Below, one piece after another: positions 1 to 10,835 of a stretch of DNA of 34,094 nt; position 1 is the first letter of the stretch, and every line of letters begins with the position of its first letter. Source of the stretch: Darksidea phi (taxonomy: Eukaryota; Ascomycota; Dothideomycetes; Pleosporales; Lentitheciaceae); the NCBI GenBank assembly GCA_030770425.1, contig JASJFT010000332.1, positions 1-34,094 on the forward strand. Direction: 5' to 3'. The notes beneath the pieces are model-generated. The model did no database searches, was not told the origin of the DNA, and worked only from the letters and a program-made list of their open reading frames with translations. Position numbers and translations under genes: made by a program.

Positions 1-378
1 ACAGAGCCTGGTTGGGAGACCAACAGCGGTAGCGATGAGTTAGCGCACCCACACTACCACCCACAGTATAAAAATTGGTGTAAATATATATATTCGGGAG
101 GTTATGGACGAAGTAGGCGGGCTACCATATTTGAAGAATAGGCTAATCATAGTTAGGAGGGTGAATAGCTCTTGAAAGCGGTGAAGGATTCAGTACCTGA
201 ACAACGAAGACTGATCGCCGATTCGATTCGATTGATGAGTGGTGGAGATGAACGAACTATTCGCGCAGGCAGCTTTTATGCCCACACTTCGAGTATGGTC
301 GTTGAGAAGAGTTATTGTCAAGCTTGGTAGCCGCCAAAGTCATCCCCGGTTCATAAGGCTCTTGGGCCGCCCACACAC

Positions 379-409
<31 letters not shown>

Positions 410-747
410 ACTGCAGAAGCAGTTGAGGCGATCGCAACGGAGTAGGTAAGCGGCTGGAAGTGAGAAGGTAGGGTGGGACAGTAGGCTATATTATAGAACG
501 AAAAAGCCTGCGCTCATTCTCTGACTATGTCGAGAAGTATTTCTTGTAGATGTATGATGTGACATGTTTAGCAGAGCTTCTATATCTGGACTGGTGGCCT
601 TGGACGATGTGCGGGTCTTCGGGCCCAGGATGGTGGTTACGAGGTTGGTAGGGACGGGCGTAGTTGACTAAAGTGTGCATTTCATAACTTCCCATCTCTT
701 CGCTTCGACAGGGGTTCAATCCTGCAACTTCAGCTCTACCGCTCCTC
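1..747. other. Intergenic, no gene seen
   Basis: No open frame here has coding character on either strand. The only notable element is the long A homopolymer listed separately. The right end is the 3' flank of the hydroxylase gene that reads leftward from 1716. A GGTTCAATCC string near 713-722 resembles a tRNA B box, but I could not fold a tRNA around it. Confidence 0.5.
379..407. repeat. A homopolymer, 29 nt
   Basis: An uninterrupted run of 29 A residues follows a short CA-dinucleotide stretch. It could be a simple microsatellite or the tail of an old retroposed sequence. I see no target-site duplication or upstream retroelement that would prove the second. Confidence 0.9.
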
Positions 748-1716
748 CTACTCATAAAACACCAAACATCTAACTTCAATACTTTGCCTACCCGGCGCAT
801 CCTCAGGCGTCTCCGGATCGACAAACGCCGTATGCGGAGTCCTCAGCGCCACTCCCTGGACACCCTTCTCCATGCCCTCACCTCTCGAATCAAAACACTT
901 CAGCAGCATAACCTCGTCAGGCGTCATATCCTTCATATAATAAAATCTATGTTTCTCATTAGCAGCAACACCTAACGTCTCGCCCTTGACCTCATATCCG
1001 GTAGTGGAGGTATAGCTGTCCGGATCAGGTAAGACTTCCTTCCCCCTATCGTCATCATCGGTGTCGGTGGTACGTTTGGGATACAAAAGATCGACCGGGA
1101 CGAAATCTGAGGGCGATGTAGATCGCCAGTCCACAACCGCTAGCGGCATATCGGAGGCGGGGTTCGCAATCGGACGCCAGACATTGATTATCTGATACCG
1201 GCCCTTCAAAAGCTCTTCTGCTTCGTCTTTGGGGAGATGGCGTCGCACGCGTGCTTCCGCGGCTCCAGGCGTCTGGTCAACATGCACTTGCTGTACCGGC
1301 TGGCGCGGTGCATCTTTGTCCCTTCTTCGAATGGTGTGGTCGAAAATAACGACTTTCTTGATGCCCGGGATTTGCTTTCGGAGCAGGTCCTCGACTTCAG
1401 CGTAGTACCCGTTTCTTACTGCAGCATCGTCTGTGAATGACTTCTCTTTGGCGGGGGATTTGTAGACGGCGAAGCCGGAATTGTCAATTGTGAAGTCTGC
1501 TTCGCGACCGCGGATGTTGTGGAGAGTGCGTTGGTAATCTTTCTGCACAAAGCCGTTTCCTGGGCCGTCGACTTTGCTCCATGGTTTGCCGGTGTAGGAG
1601 GTTGTGTCGATGTGTTTGAAGGTGGCGGTAGTCATTTTGCGCTGCTGTTGCTGTGCTGTCGTGCGGATTGGTGTAACGACGATGGGTTTGAGGAGGCGCG
1701 TAAGATTGCGAGACAT
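748..1716 (-). CDS. AsaB/CmcJ-type hydroxylase/desaturase (GA4 desaturase family)
   Basis: Single-exon protein of 322 residues. It matches the fungal family annotated as GA4 desaturase, 7-alpha-cephem-methoxylase P8-like or AsaB/CTB9-type hydroxylase/desaturase, whose members act in secondary metabolism. Visible family landmarks are HVD at residues 145-147 (likely metal ligands), NVWRP at 178-182, a HRFYY block near 256-260, the DSRGEG block near 276-281, RTPHTAF near 292-298 with a candidate distal His, and the closing SIEVRCLVFYE. Length is normal for the family. The first 27 residues are rich in Arg, Thr and Gln with no acid, which could be a mitochondrial presequence; a second Met at residue 28 (MTTATF) is an alternative start giving the usual family N-terminus. 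It lies tail-to-head with an MFS transporter on the same strand, a pairing seen in small metabolite loci. The actual substrate cannot be told. Confidence 0.85.
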   Translation of the reverse strand: MSRNLTRLLKPIVVTPIRTTAQQQQRKMTTATFKHIDTTSYTGKPWSKVDGPGNGFVQKDYQRTLHNIRGREADFTIDNSGFAVYKSPAKEKSFTDDAAVRNGYYAEVEDLLRKQIPGIKKVVIFDHTIRRRDKDAPRQPVQQVHVDQTPGAAEARVRRHLPKDEAEELLKGRYQIINVWRPIANPASDMPLAVVDWRSTSPSDFVPVDLLYPKRTTDTDDDDRGKEVLPDPDSYTSTTGYEVKGETLGVAANEKHRFYYMKDMTPDEVMLLKCFDSRGEGMEKGVQGVALRTPHTAFVDPETPEDAPGRQSIEVRCLVFYE

Positions 1717-2145
1717 ACAGTGGCGCAGGGTATTAGACTTCAGATGGAAGAAAGAAGCTTTGATTTAGAGTTGTCTTATACTTTATAGCTGAAGTATGGT
1801 TAGTCGTGATTAGAAATTCTCGATTGAACAGTATGACGCCATGCCTCGTGCTCGGCAATCACTCGGGGATGCTGGGAATATGGCCAATCAGCATCCGCCT
1901 CCCTCCGGGCTTTACAAATGCTTTCGAACAGCTATCCTTCATGCCCCTCCGACGTCTACAGAACACCAGTACATGATTAGTCAAAAAGATTTGCCAATCA
2001 AAGAGAGCGCTATCTGTCTTAGGAGTGCTGATTATTGTATAGTCCCTGAATCCGCTCCTCCGTCCAGAATCGGAATGACGGATTAACGAGTGGTGTGCCG
2101 GTGGTACCGTCCAATTTTCTCCCAGCGATCTCGTCCCTCCAATAA

Positions 2146-3590
2146 TCAACACTTCACACGCACCCTCCAACCATGCTTGATACACCTCGCCCACAAACAC
2201 AATCCGGCTCCTCCAGCCATACTAGCACTCGCCCAACAAGTCGGCACAGTATACCCACCCTCCGCCTCCAACATTGCGCCGCTCATCGGCCCACCCACCA
2301 ACGCGCTCAACCCTATGGCACTTAGCGCCATTCCCAGCCTAGTCCCCGTCTTGGCAATATCGTTACTTAATGCCGCAACACTCGTAGGCGCCAAGCTCTG
2401 GAAAGCCGCAGCGAAGACCCCATAGAGCGTAATAAAAGCGTAGTATCCCGGGATAGAAGACACGGCAAGCCAAGACCAGAAGACAATAGCGCAGAGGAAG
2501 ATGCAAACGAAGAAGGTGTTGAGGACACCGAGGTAGCGGTCTGCTACGAAGCCGGGGAGAATGCGAGCAGGAACACCGACGCCATTTACGAGGATGACGA
2601 GATTTAGAGACTGGGTGTGGGGCATGGAGAGTTGATCGCGGGCGTAGGACGCAACCTGTTAAGCGTTAGCTCAGCGTCTCCATAGTCACGTAGAAGAGCA
2701 GCAATGCTGGGGTGGCGTACATAATATAGGACGAAGTATACCGGCGGCATCATGAAACAGATGCCCAAAACATGCAGAAGATACGGCACATCTCGAAATG
2801 TATCAGGATCCAAGAGCGGTCCACTCTTCCTCGGCGGAAGACGCGGTTTCATGAAGATGAAAACGGTACACAGGGCAACCACATTGATAAACCCCAGCAC
2901 CCGGACAGTCCAGCCAAAACCAATCCTGCCAAAGAGCTGTCGAACGACCGTTGGGTACACGATACCGCCTAGGGAACTACCAGTGGTAACAATGCCCACA
3001 GCAAGACCACGGCGCTTCGCGAAATAGGTAGATACCAGGCTCATGATAGGAACGAAGAATAGCCCGCCACCAATACCGGTGCATATACCGTGGGTCAGAA
3101 GGAGTTGCCAGTAGTTCTTAGCCACGCTCATGGTAAAGATGCCAACGAACTGCAAGAAGACGCCGAGGATAACGGTAGGGCGAAACCATCCAGCATCGAA
3201 GGCGCGTCCGCTGAAGGGGCCGAGCATGAACATGAGACACGCTTGTGTTGAACCGATCCAGGATATGGTTGAGTTTGACTGGGGGAGAATCTCTGCGTAG
3301 TATGGCTGGAAAGCGCCGAATGAGTTTACGAAGCCCCACGAGATCATGATGGCGAGCCAGGCACAAAAGACTTGGGTCCATGCCTGCAAACCGCCATCTG
3401 GTGGAGGACTGGGGTCCGTTATTAGACGTGTGGTGAGGCGCGAGGTTATTCTGGCCAACGGGGTGGGAGTAGTTGAGCTTGTCCCGGGTATAGGAGCATC
3501 CTGTTGTAGCAGTGAGCTCGTGCTGCTTTGGGTAGGGTGCAGGTCCGGTACCTCAACGTCTACTATCCGATTAGCTACCTTTTCGTCCAT
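2146..3590 (-). CDS. MFS transporter, monocarboxylate (MCT)-like family
   Basis: Two exons, 3590-2721 and 2655-2146, joined across a 65-nt phase-0 intron (2656-2720; donor GTACGC, branch CTAAC, acceptor AACAG), giving 459 residues. The join restores the conserved helix as YYVASYARDQ. The N-terminal cytosolic tail is followed by the family hallmark DGGLQAWTQVFCAW and about twelve hydrophobic helices, with NGVGVPARILPGFVADR in the second half, typical of fungal MCT-like transporters. It should sit in the plasma membrane and move monocarboxylates or related small molecules; the substrate is not predictable. The start chosen is ATG 3590 (MDEKVANR), the first in-frame ATG, in good context. No lesions were seen. 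It is divergent from the F-box gene and upstream of the AsaB-type gene. Confidence 0.88.
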
Positions 3591-4044
3591 TGTCTCGGTT
3601 GCGAACTGTCGGCAGTGAATTGTCAAACGGACGGTGCTAACAAATAGAGGTATGAAGAAGTGGTGAATACATTAATGAGGTACAATTTCCTCATCTCTTA
3701 ATGAATTTCGGCTTGTCTATTCCACCGCCAAAGACGCCCTGCGAAGCCCCACTATAGGTGATATAGGCCTTTTACAAGGCCATCTGCCCAATAGGATGCC
3801 TTTCCCCCATAACCTCACTTCGTATGAGAAGCGCTAGTACGCCCTAACATGTCAACTACGGAAGGGTACCCACTCTAATCCGTCCATATGTACTGTCAGA
3901 CGCTAGACTTTGGTTACCTCCCTTTGATTGGTTGTCGTGGCGGCCCAATCAATGAGCTTGGAAGTCCGCGCTAGTGGGCCATGCCTTGTGAATGTTGCCT
4001 TCCACACGGCGACAGTTGCCTCGCCCCACCGCTCACCACCGAAA
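3591..4044. promoter_or_regulatory. Divergent intergenic region, shared promoter candidate
   Basis: This 454-bp gap separates the start of the MFS gene (leftward) from the start of the F-box gene (rightward), so it must hold both promoters and 5' leaders. I see no clear TATA box or operator. An upstream in-frame ATG at 3952 would add 31 residues to the F-box protein, but the segment lacks coding character. Confidence 0.4.
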
Positions 4045-5091
4045 ATGCCACGGCGTACTACTCTTTCGAGCGACGATGAGGAACCTCTCGAAGACAAGAC
4101 GGCCGCCCTCCAGCTACATTCGAAGCGCAGCGAGCGGCAGCGAAAGAAGAAGACGAAGCGGGACCGAAAGCGCGACGCCATTGTGGATCTAACGAAGCTG
4201 CCTACCGAGCTCCTGCTCGAATGTCTGAAGCTACTCCAGCCCGGTGATGTCCTCAACTTTGGACTTGCCAACCGCCGCTTCCGTTCCCTCGTATGCGCGA
4301 ACGCAAATGTCATCGGCGATTCCATCATTAGGCAGCGATATACTCTCCTCGCGCAATGCTTCCCCCTCCCGAAGCTCCTCGCCGATCTCGACCCTCGCAC
4401 GCAAGCGCTACTCATAGATGAGACGCGACAGAAAAGGTTGGGACTGCACACGAAACCTTACCAGCACGTGCAGCCGCCGAACCCGCACTTCGTCTGCACC
4501 TGCCTCACCTGTATCATGACATGGAACAACCTGAGCGTGGCCCTAGATTTTGCGCACTGGCAGGGTAATCTTGATACGGGCGAGCCGATCCCCATCATTC
4601 CGCGAGGGCACACACCCGAGTGGAACCAACAACTCATACGGCGGAATGCGAGCATTGCGACGGCGGCGCTGCGGAACTCATTGTGGCACGCTCGAATATT
4701 GGAGATACATCTAGACAGTACTATACGGTCTATCAGACGGCAGGCAAGGAATAAGGGCAACAAGCGACAGCACGTTGATATGACCGAGGAAGACGTGGCT
4801 CTGGGCACCGACGCTTTTTTGATTAAGCCTGGTCCGCCCGCCCTGGAATTTCCTTATCATCGGGACAATTACTACATGCTGTATGCGCTGTCTCTCTTTA
4901 TGAATTGCAGTCTTCTGCTAACGCTCGTCAGTGAGGCGTATCTTCCCAACCGCTTTTGGAAGAAGCAGCAAGAGAGGTGGTTATACATCATCGCCGGTCA
5001 ACACGAGAAGGATCTTGAGTTTCTTGCTCGACCGACTAAACACCAAGTCGAGAAAAATCAGGCGAGCATAGCACCGGTATCGCAGCCATGA
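4045..5091 (+). CDS. F-box domain protein
   Basis: Single exon, 348 residues from ATG 4045, which has good fungal context (A at -3). An acidic stretch (SSDDEEPLED, residues 8-17) is followed by a strongly basic block at 30-44, likely a nuclear localisation signal. An F-box occupies about residues 48-90: DLTKLPTELLLECLKLL, then GDVLNFGLANRRFRSLV. The remainder is a fungal-specific region with a FVCTCLTC cysteine cluster (151-156) and no WD40 or leucine-rich repeats. By family knowledge the F-box binds Skp1 and presents a substrate to an SCF ubiquitin ligase; the substrate is unknown. The frame is intact and the codon composition is even. Confidence 0.85.
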   Translation: MPRRTTLSSDDEEPLEDKTAALQLHSKRSERQRKKKTKRDRKRDAIVDLTKLPTELLLECLKLLQPGDVLNFGLANRRFRSLVCANANVIGDSIIRQRYTLLAQCFPLPKLLADLDPRTQALLIDETRQKRLGLHTKPYQHVQPPNPHFVCTCLTCIMTWNNLSVALDFAHWQGNLDTGEPIPIIPRGHTPEWNQQLIRRNASIATAALRNSLWHARILEIHLDSTIRSIRRQARNKGNKRQHVDMTEEDVALGTDAFLIKPGPPALEFPYHRDNYYMLYALSLFMNCSLLLTLVSEAYLPNRFWKKQQERWLYIIAGQHEKDLEFLARPTKHQVEKNQASIAPVSQP

Positions 5092-5493
5092 TGCTCCAAC
5101 CTGCGCATGTTGTATTTCCAAGGGTTTATCTCTGGTATCAACTTTCCTGCACTTTACATCGGCACCACCCTTTTCACGTCGAATGCCATGTCAAGTTGCG
5201 AATAATCAAGATACCAGCATTGCTCCATTTAAATACCCTCCCACTTGCCGTTCACATCAAACTCCGGGTATAACCATAAATCTGTCAGAACACCATCCTT
5301 TGATGTCCTGGTATATATATTTACAATCCATCTCACCGGAACCCAGCAGCGCTATCGATACACAGGGTCGGGTATCAAATGCAACGTTCCGGCGTTGGAG
5401 GAAGTTGCTTTGGATAATTCACCGGCAGAGCCCTCAGTACCCCGACCCTCATTAATGAAACTTCATTGTAGTGGCCGTATCTGGAAGAAGTTG
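5092..5493. other. Convergent intergenic gap
   Basis: This gap lies between the 3' ends of the F-box gene and the kinase gene. Nothing coding was seen; it should contain both transcript ends. Confidence 0.5.
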
Positions 5494-6433
5494 TTACATC
5501 AACAAGAGCTCTTCCTTCCTCTCCTTCATCCTTCCAACATTCTTCATTAACTCATTTCTCAACTCGACCGCACCAATTCTCCTTCTGACATCTCTCTCTA
5601 AACACTGCTTTAAGATCCCATTGAACATTTCGTCCTCCCGCGCTCTTCCCTCAGGAAACTACGAAGTCAATTTTCACCCAATGCAGAGGCCAGAAACTCA
5701 GTCTCAGAGCAGCTACAATAACAAGTGCGTCCTGGTAAACGTCCGATTTGAACTCTGACGCCGGATGATCCATAGTTACGAAGTTCGCATTCCAACGCGT
5801 AACCAAACCGCCCGGTTTGAGATACCCTGGCGGTGTCATGGCTATAGGGGGATAGTAGGACTGTTTGTGGATGCTGCAACCGAAATCGCCCAGGATAACA
5901 CGTGGGTATTGGATAGGAATTCCACCATCTAGAAACACATTGCCGGGATGGATGTCACGGTGGATGATCCAGTTCCAAGGCTGTCGCGGTGCGTTTGGCT
6001 TTGGGTCGCCTGTCTGCATGATGAAGAGTATGTCAGCGAGGCAGTAGAACATTTTCCAGGTGAAGGGCCGTGGGATGGGTACGCCTGCTTTGCTATGACG
6101 CTTAATCAAATCCGCTAGTGTGCCTTGTTCGTAATACTGCAAGTACATGGCGGCTTTGTGCGGCGCGAAAGCATTTACTTCGTAACAGATGATTTTACTC
6201 ACGTTGGGGCAGTGTTGGAGTCTCATTAGCGCCTGTATCTCGCGGTGCGCATGGCCGGACTGCACGTCGCAGGGAAGAAAAGCCTTTTTTACGTATTCCT
6301 TTCCGGTTATGGTATCTTGGACTAGGTAGATCCCTGCGTTCAGGCCGCCATCGTTGTCAAGGCGGCAGATGGTGATGAAATTTTTCGGGTTTGGGGTGGG
6401 TTGGCGGTGCGGTTGGAGGGGGAAGATCTGCAT
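5494..6433 (-). CDS. Protein kinase-like protein, split near helix F
   Basis: A Ser/Thr protein kinase fold is readable from ATG 6433 (MQIFPLQ). It shows a degenerate Gly loop, a VKK lysine near residue 49, HREIQAL (helix C Glu 65), the catalytic loop HRDIHPGNVFLD (158-169), DFG at 183-185 and SEFKSDVYQ at the start of helix F. The direct frame then stops at 5651. The missing C-lobe end is in the next frame: GILKQCLERDVRRRIGAVEL and on to a TAA at 5496-5494. A 58-nt phase-0 intron (5659-5716; donor GTAGCT, branch TTGAC, acceptor CGTAG) joins them into 293 residues. However, the segment removed also looks like helix F (ALVIVAALRL), so a simple frameshift near 5659 is an equally good reading and the gene may be damaged. 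No signal peptide or extra domain. Confidence 0.7.
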
Positions 6434-7201
6434 TTCGCAATGCTGGCGGTGGTAGAGGTTAGCCAAGGTATTAGCGAGAGTTGAACGGATGGAAGATCGT
6501 CCCGGAAGGTTAATAAAAGGGTGGAGATGGTGTGGTTGGCCACGTGTGAGGTGAGTCGTTTGTATTCAGCCAGCACAGCGCAGGATCGTGCGGTATTTAT
6601 GCTGGAGCTCATGTACAATACCGTAGTATGAGTCTGAATACTCTTTATTAAGCACAATAGGTGGAAGTGACAATAGAATTTGTTTGGCTTTGGGTACAAT
6701 ATGTGGTATTTGTGGTTGGCGGTATCTGCCCAATGGCCTCTAAGGCCCAATGCGGTGTGGCTTTATACCACACCGGCGTCGGATGAGGGAGTCTTGATAA
6801 TATTTTCATTCGTGTGACTTGAGATGCTTGAAGAAAGCTGCCTGTTTTCGGATACTAAAGTCTACAGAGCGTCACAATAACAAGGCTTTCGTCAGCACCG
6901 ATGTCTATGTACACAAGGTCCGTCATTAGTACACTCTCTATTCTATGAGGGGACTTACTATGTATACTGGAATAAAGGATATTCTTTCATCGTGTCCAAT
7001 ATTGCGTTGCTCCCTCAGCTTTTCAGCTGCGAGATGAAAGCTATCGTGAAAACTAGGCCTACCTGATGAACATCCGGTAGATTGTTTCTCTGCTGCTCCA
7101 GAGCTTTAAAGTTGCCGTACTGTTTATACACTCAGCAGCTTGTCGTTGTGGCGTAGTTTATAGTCCATTGACGATCCGAAAACGCCAAGTAGAATGCGGA
7201 G
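6434..7201. other. Intergenic, no gene seen
   Basis: This is the kinase promoter side and flank. It holds no coding pattern, and an apparent leftward open frame across 6340-6750 is a shadow of the kinase N-terminus. Confidence 0.45.
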
Positions 7202-7603
7202 ATGTCAACGTCCTCCCGCGATGAAAAAGATGCCCGTGTGGATGTCTTGGTAGTAAATCTGGCGTCGTCGTGCATTCAAATCAACGATGTGTATGGCCCA
7301 TACTGTTATATCTACGGCACCGCTTCTGCAAATGGCCAAAATATAAGCCGTACAAACCCCTCTGGCACTGCCCTCTCTTGGGTACCGTATGTCCCAGAAT
7401 CAGATCTTTCAGCGTGCCCTTACCAGCATACTCCAGCCACAGCTATCCTCTCTGCATTTAATGCTGAGATCAACCAGTGTGATAATGTAGGGGTAGTTGC
7501 TGCGAGGGTGGACGGATGGCTCTCGGGATTATTGACGTGGCATGTAGGGGCTGTGATTGTATCTTTTGAAGTCTTCGGTAGGTCTTGCTTGTGCAGATTC
7601 TAA
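7202..7603 (+). CDS. Doubtful small hypothetical protein
   Basis: An ATG-initiated frame of 133 codons. I do not recognise it. The central part (residues about 27-95) is rich in Tyr, Ser, Thr and Pro with three Cys, as in small secreted fungal proteins, but there is no signal peptide and the C-terminal third is hydrophobic and unconvincing. It may be a relic or chance. It lies between the kinase promoter and the 3' end of the rhodopsin-domain gene. Confidence 0.2.
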   Translation: MSTSSRDEKDARVDVLVVNLASSCIQINDVYGPYCYIYGTASANGQNISRTNPSGTALSWVPYVPESDLSACPYQHTPATAILSAFNAEINQCDNVGVVAARVDGWLSGLLTWHVGAVIVSFEVFGRSCLCRF

Positions 7604-7895
7604 GTATATCACGATAGCGAAGTGTCATATTGTGTATATCATGGGTATTCAATTATTTATTATCGTAACTAAGTGGATGCGGGTTCGCCGAGCGGCTGCA
7701 CTGCACAGCCCCACGAAATGCTGCTGCCTAGTAACGCGAAAAGTTTGCCTGCTTCCGCGAACCAATACGCTCAACGATCGACCGTGGGCTCCTGAATTTA
7801 CGCTTTCGCGACGTCCCTTCGGACAAGAAGCCGCTTCATTGGCTGTTTCTGCTAAGCCGTCAACTGCATAGAAAATTCATTTGAATGAATTATTT

Positions 7896-9219
7896 TTAAA
7901 CCTGAGATATTACGCTCTTATTCGACGCGTTAAAACCTGTAAGTCGAAGATAACTTTCACTCCCCTTCAAATGACGTTGTGCCTCCGATTTTACCGATTT
8001 ATCCGTAATTTGGACTGTTGGTAGTGTAGTTTGACGGCTCTTGAAGATGGAGGACGGCACTAGTGCTGAAATCTTTGGTGAAATCTTTTCTCGGATGCCT
8101 TGCAAGGCTTGCACGTGGCGGTAGGCGTAGGCAACTGAGGGCATGCAGGCGCATATTACTCCAATCATCATCTCAGCAGCGCTAAAAGGGAGTATTAGTG
8201 ATCTGTCGTTGGGAGAGGAAGCGGCGGTTACTTACGTGGCAATATTGCTTGGGACAATTTCCCAGGTCACATCGCCACCAGCGTGGATCTGAGTGCGATA
8301 GTACAAGCCCAGCGATGAACTGATACATGCCCTATATCCTGTTAGCAAAACCTAAACGTCACGCCACAGAAAAACTCACATTGCGCCGGTCAAAAACACC
8401 AACATAGCCGCGAACTTCTTCTTCGGGCTAGCCTGCAGTCTAGCAACCGCTACAATTGGTAGTATAAGAATAGCCACATCTATAATCAATCCCACAATCG
8501 CAATCGGTAGAATAATCTTTGTCGTCTTGGCCGTATCTCGCGGCATGAACAGCTCGCCCGGTCGCGGCGTGGAAAAGTAGAACATGACGATAGTGAGGGT
8601 GGTGTAAAAGACGCCAGTGAGGACGAGTCCGATGATAGAACAGATGCGCATCCACTTCAGTTGGTAGAAAAGTTGGAGGTAGAGGATGAAGAAGGTGCAT
8701 TTGAGAAAGCCAAAGGTGGGTTGCGCGGTGACGGTGAGGATGTAGGAGGGTACCATTAGGCTGGGGGAGAGGGCAGCGAGAACGCTGATATCCCACATGT
8801 GTTTGCCAAAGTTTCCGGATTTGGCGGCCCATTCGTAAACCGCGTAATGAAGGATTGTACCAATGATGCCTAGGGATAATGTTCCTATACAGCACATCGA
8901 TAAGCAGACCAATACGTCTGGTTCGAATTTTCAACATACCGTCGTCCCAGCTGAACTTTCGGACAAGCCAAACTTTGACATATATCCGGTTGAGAACAAA
9001 AAGCATCATGATTGCTAACAGCACAGACGTCGCAATAGTCTGTCTGTACCCAATACTCTCCGGATCCACCAAATTGCTCGTGACCCCTTTCGGCGGCGAC
9101 ATAGCCGGCATCTGGGCCAGTACTGCTTTCAACTCTGGAGTCGGGTTCTTGAGATACTTGGTCATTGCCGGAAGCAAGTTTTGCCAGCTCGGCTTATCCA
9201 ACGACGAGGAGCCCGACAT
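7896..9219 (-). CDS. PTH11-like fungal rhodopsin-domain integral membrane protein
   Basis: Four exons: 9219-8940, 8884-8380, 8331-8236 and 8181-7896. Introns are 55, 48 and 54 nt with donors GTATGT, GTGAGT and GTAAGT and acceptors TATAG, TATAG and TTTAG. Together they give 388 residues with no internal stop. In intron 2 an AACAG lies only 4 nt past the branch CTAAC; the next AG keeps the frame and yields ACISSSLGLYYRTQIH. The protein has seven hydrophobic helices, the SWDD motif after helix 1, a conserved ISSSLGLYYR-type segment, and AGGDVTWEIVPSNIAT before the last helix, all typical of the fungal SAT4/rhodopsin domain family that includes PTH11-like receptors. No CFEM domain precedes it. 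The cytosolic tail is Ser/Lys rich. Ligand and pathway are unknown; PTH11 itself senses host surface cues, but that role should not be transferred automatically. Confidence 0.88.
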
Positions 9220-10835
9220 GCTGAAAGAAAGATTGACACGGAAGCTAAGCGTAAAGCGAGACTGCTGTCTTCAGTTTCGATTGGCAAGGATGAAAACGCA
9301 AAATCGAATTCTCAGATGTCCCGTTCTGGGTGGAAGACGCTCGAGCTTTAGATGCCGCTTCAGTTATGCGCCGCACAACTGCTGAGCCAGTGAACGGCTT
9401 CTGACATGCATTTTTCGATGGCTTGGCCAGCCTCGTTGTTCGCCGGCGGGTAATCTTGAGTGCCATACGGTGGCTCCCAAACGCGATCTGATTGGCTGCG
9501 CTTACGGAGCGCACGTTCTCACTGGGGCACTTTTGTTTCGATATTGGCCGGGATCATGTCGGGCCCTCCTCGCTCGGGGAGTACGAGGTGTTGGCGCACG
9601 CTTTGGGCGAGTGCGCACGAGTGGGAACCGAGAGGCAGAGATGCAGTAGATTATAGTACTAGAGGGTGGCGCGTATTGGACGCCGATGGTGGGAGGCTAA
9701 TTTTCGTGTTTGATGAAGTTTTGTAGTCTTGAGACTCCAAAATTAGAGATGCGCCTCGCGCACTATCGCTCACATCCTGAAGCGCTTAGACGTTCAGCCG
9801 TTGGAGCGTAGGTAGCTATCGCATAACTGGGCCAATGTCCGTCACTACAGTGCGCTTGATAAATTTATTCTGAGTAGGAAGTACGCATTAGCAATTATCT
9901 TTCTTCCAGAAAATGAGAACGTGGCAAACTGTAAGATTCTTGCACCGATTGTCAAAACTAGGGGGGCGGAGCACCTCGCTTCCTTCGCGGAGGCAATCCG
10001 ATGCAACGGCAGTCTCGGGGTTATCAATGGGAAACTTCACGTGGTTATAAGTGAACTACGGCGTTGTACAAGTATTTGGGGCCCCGCTCGCCTGGGCTAC
10101 GGGACGGAGAGTACATGCTGTGGACTGCCTGTGCTGCGAGTACGTGGTCTACTTGCATGTACATATACCACAAGATCTTTTGCTGGCTTTCTCAGCGGGG
10201 CGCATATATTCGTGCGTTGTCGTTACTTCTGCACACTTGCTCACTTCAGGCATCCATACAACATGCACGCTCCGAGACATTTCAAGACATTCATGAGGGT
10301 GATGCCAAGTCCTGTAGCTACGTCGGCCAGAAATGTGTCTGAAAGAGGGAGAATGTGGGCAATTGAGGTGAGGCGGCCCGCCACCCGAACGATACACCGA
10401 GACGACCAAACTGTTGACCAGAATAGCATGCCTCCACTAACACTATCCTGAAAGTTCCGGCTCACGCAATCCATGCTTCTTACCATCGCGGAACTTGAAC
10501 TCCAAGCCTCGAACTACTACCCTATCTACCTGGGGTATGCTCAAGGGCCTCATGAACCGATACAGCTTGCCCGCGTGTTGGGGTAATAAGTACAACAGCT
10601 AGCTGCATCATCACTAGCTATTTGGAACGCTCATCTCCAAACTTATCGGCATGCGCTAACCATGAATTTTAGTTCAGTCAATGGGTTATCGAGCGAATGT
10701 TCGACCGTGCGATGTTGCCGGCACAAGCTTGCACATCCCGTCTAATAACGTTGATCGTGGTGATCTGACTCAGCAGTGTCACTCGCAGAGCGCACAGTGA
10801 TCGATGCAAAAACATGTCAGTTCACACTCTTCGCC
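9220..10835. other. Long intergenic region, nothing convincing
   Basis: The left part is the promoter side of the rhodopsin-domain gene and the right part the promoter side of the broken dehydrogenase. Several open frames of 60-180 codons exist on both strands, but their composition is Arg/Ser/Thr rich and none has a recognisable motif or a credible exon structure. Confidence 0.45.

Noticed and set aside
239..445. Open frame with a poly-Lys tail
   Set aside because: The Lys run is just the translated A29 homopolymer; the rest has no coding character and starts without ATG in good context.
700..730. tRNA B-box-like GGTTCAATCC
   Set aside because: No matching A box, acceptor stem or anticodon arm could be folded on either strand.
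2604..2720. 34-nt intron (GTGACT to AACAG) in the MFS gene
   Set aside because: Too short for a fungal intron, and it would leave a worse protein; the 65-nt intron with donor GTACGC restores the conserved YYVASYARD segment.
9460..9726. 88-codon plus-strand frame
   Set aside because: Arg/Ser/Trp-rich composition, no motif, and located in the promoter side of the rhodopsin-domain gene.
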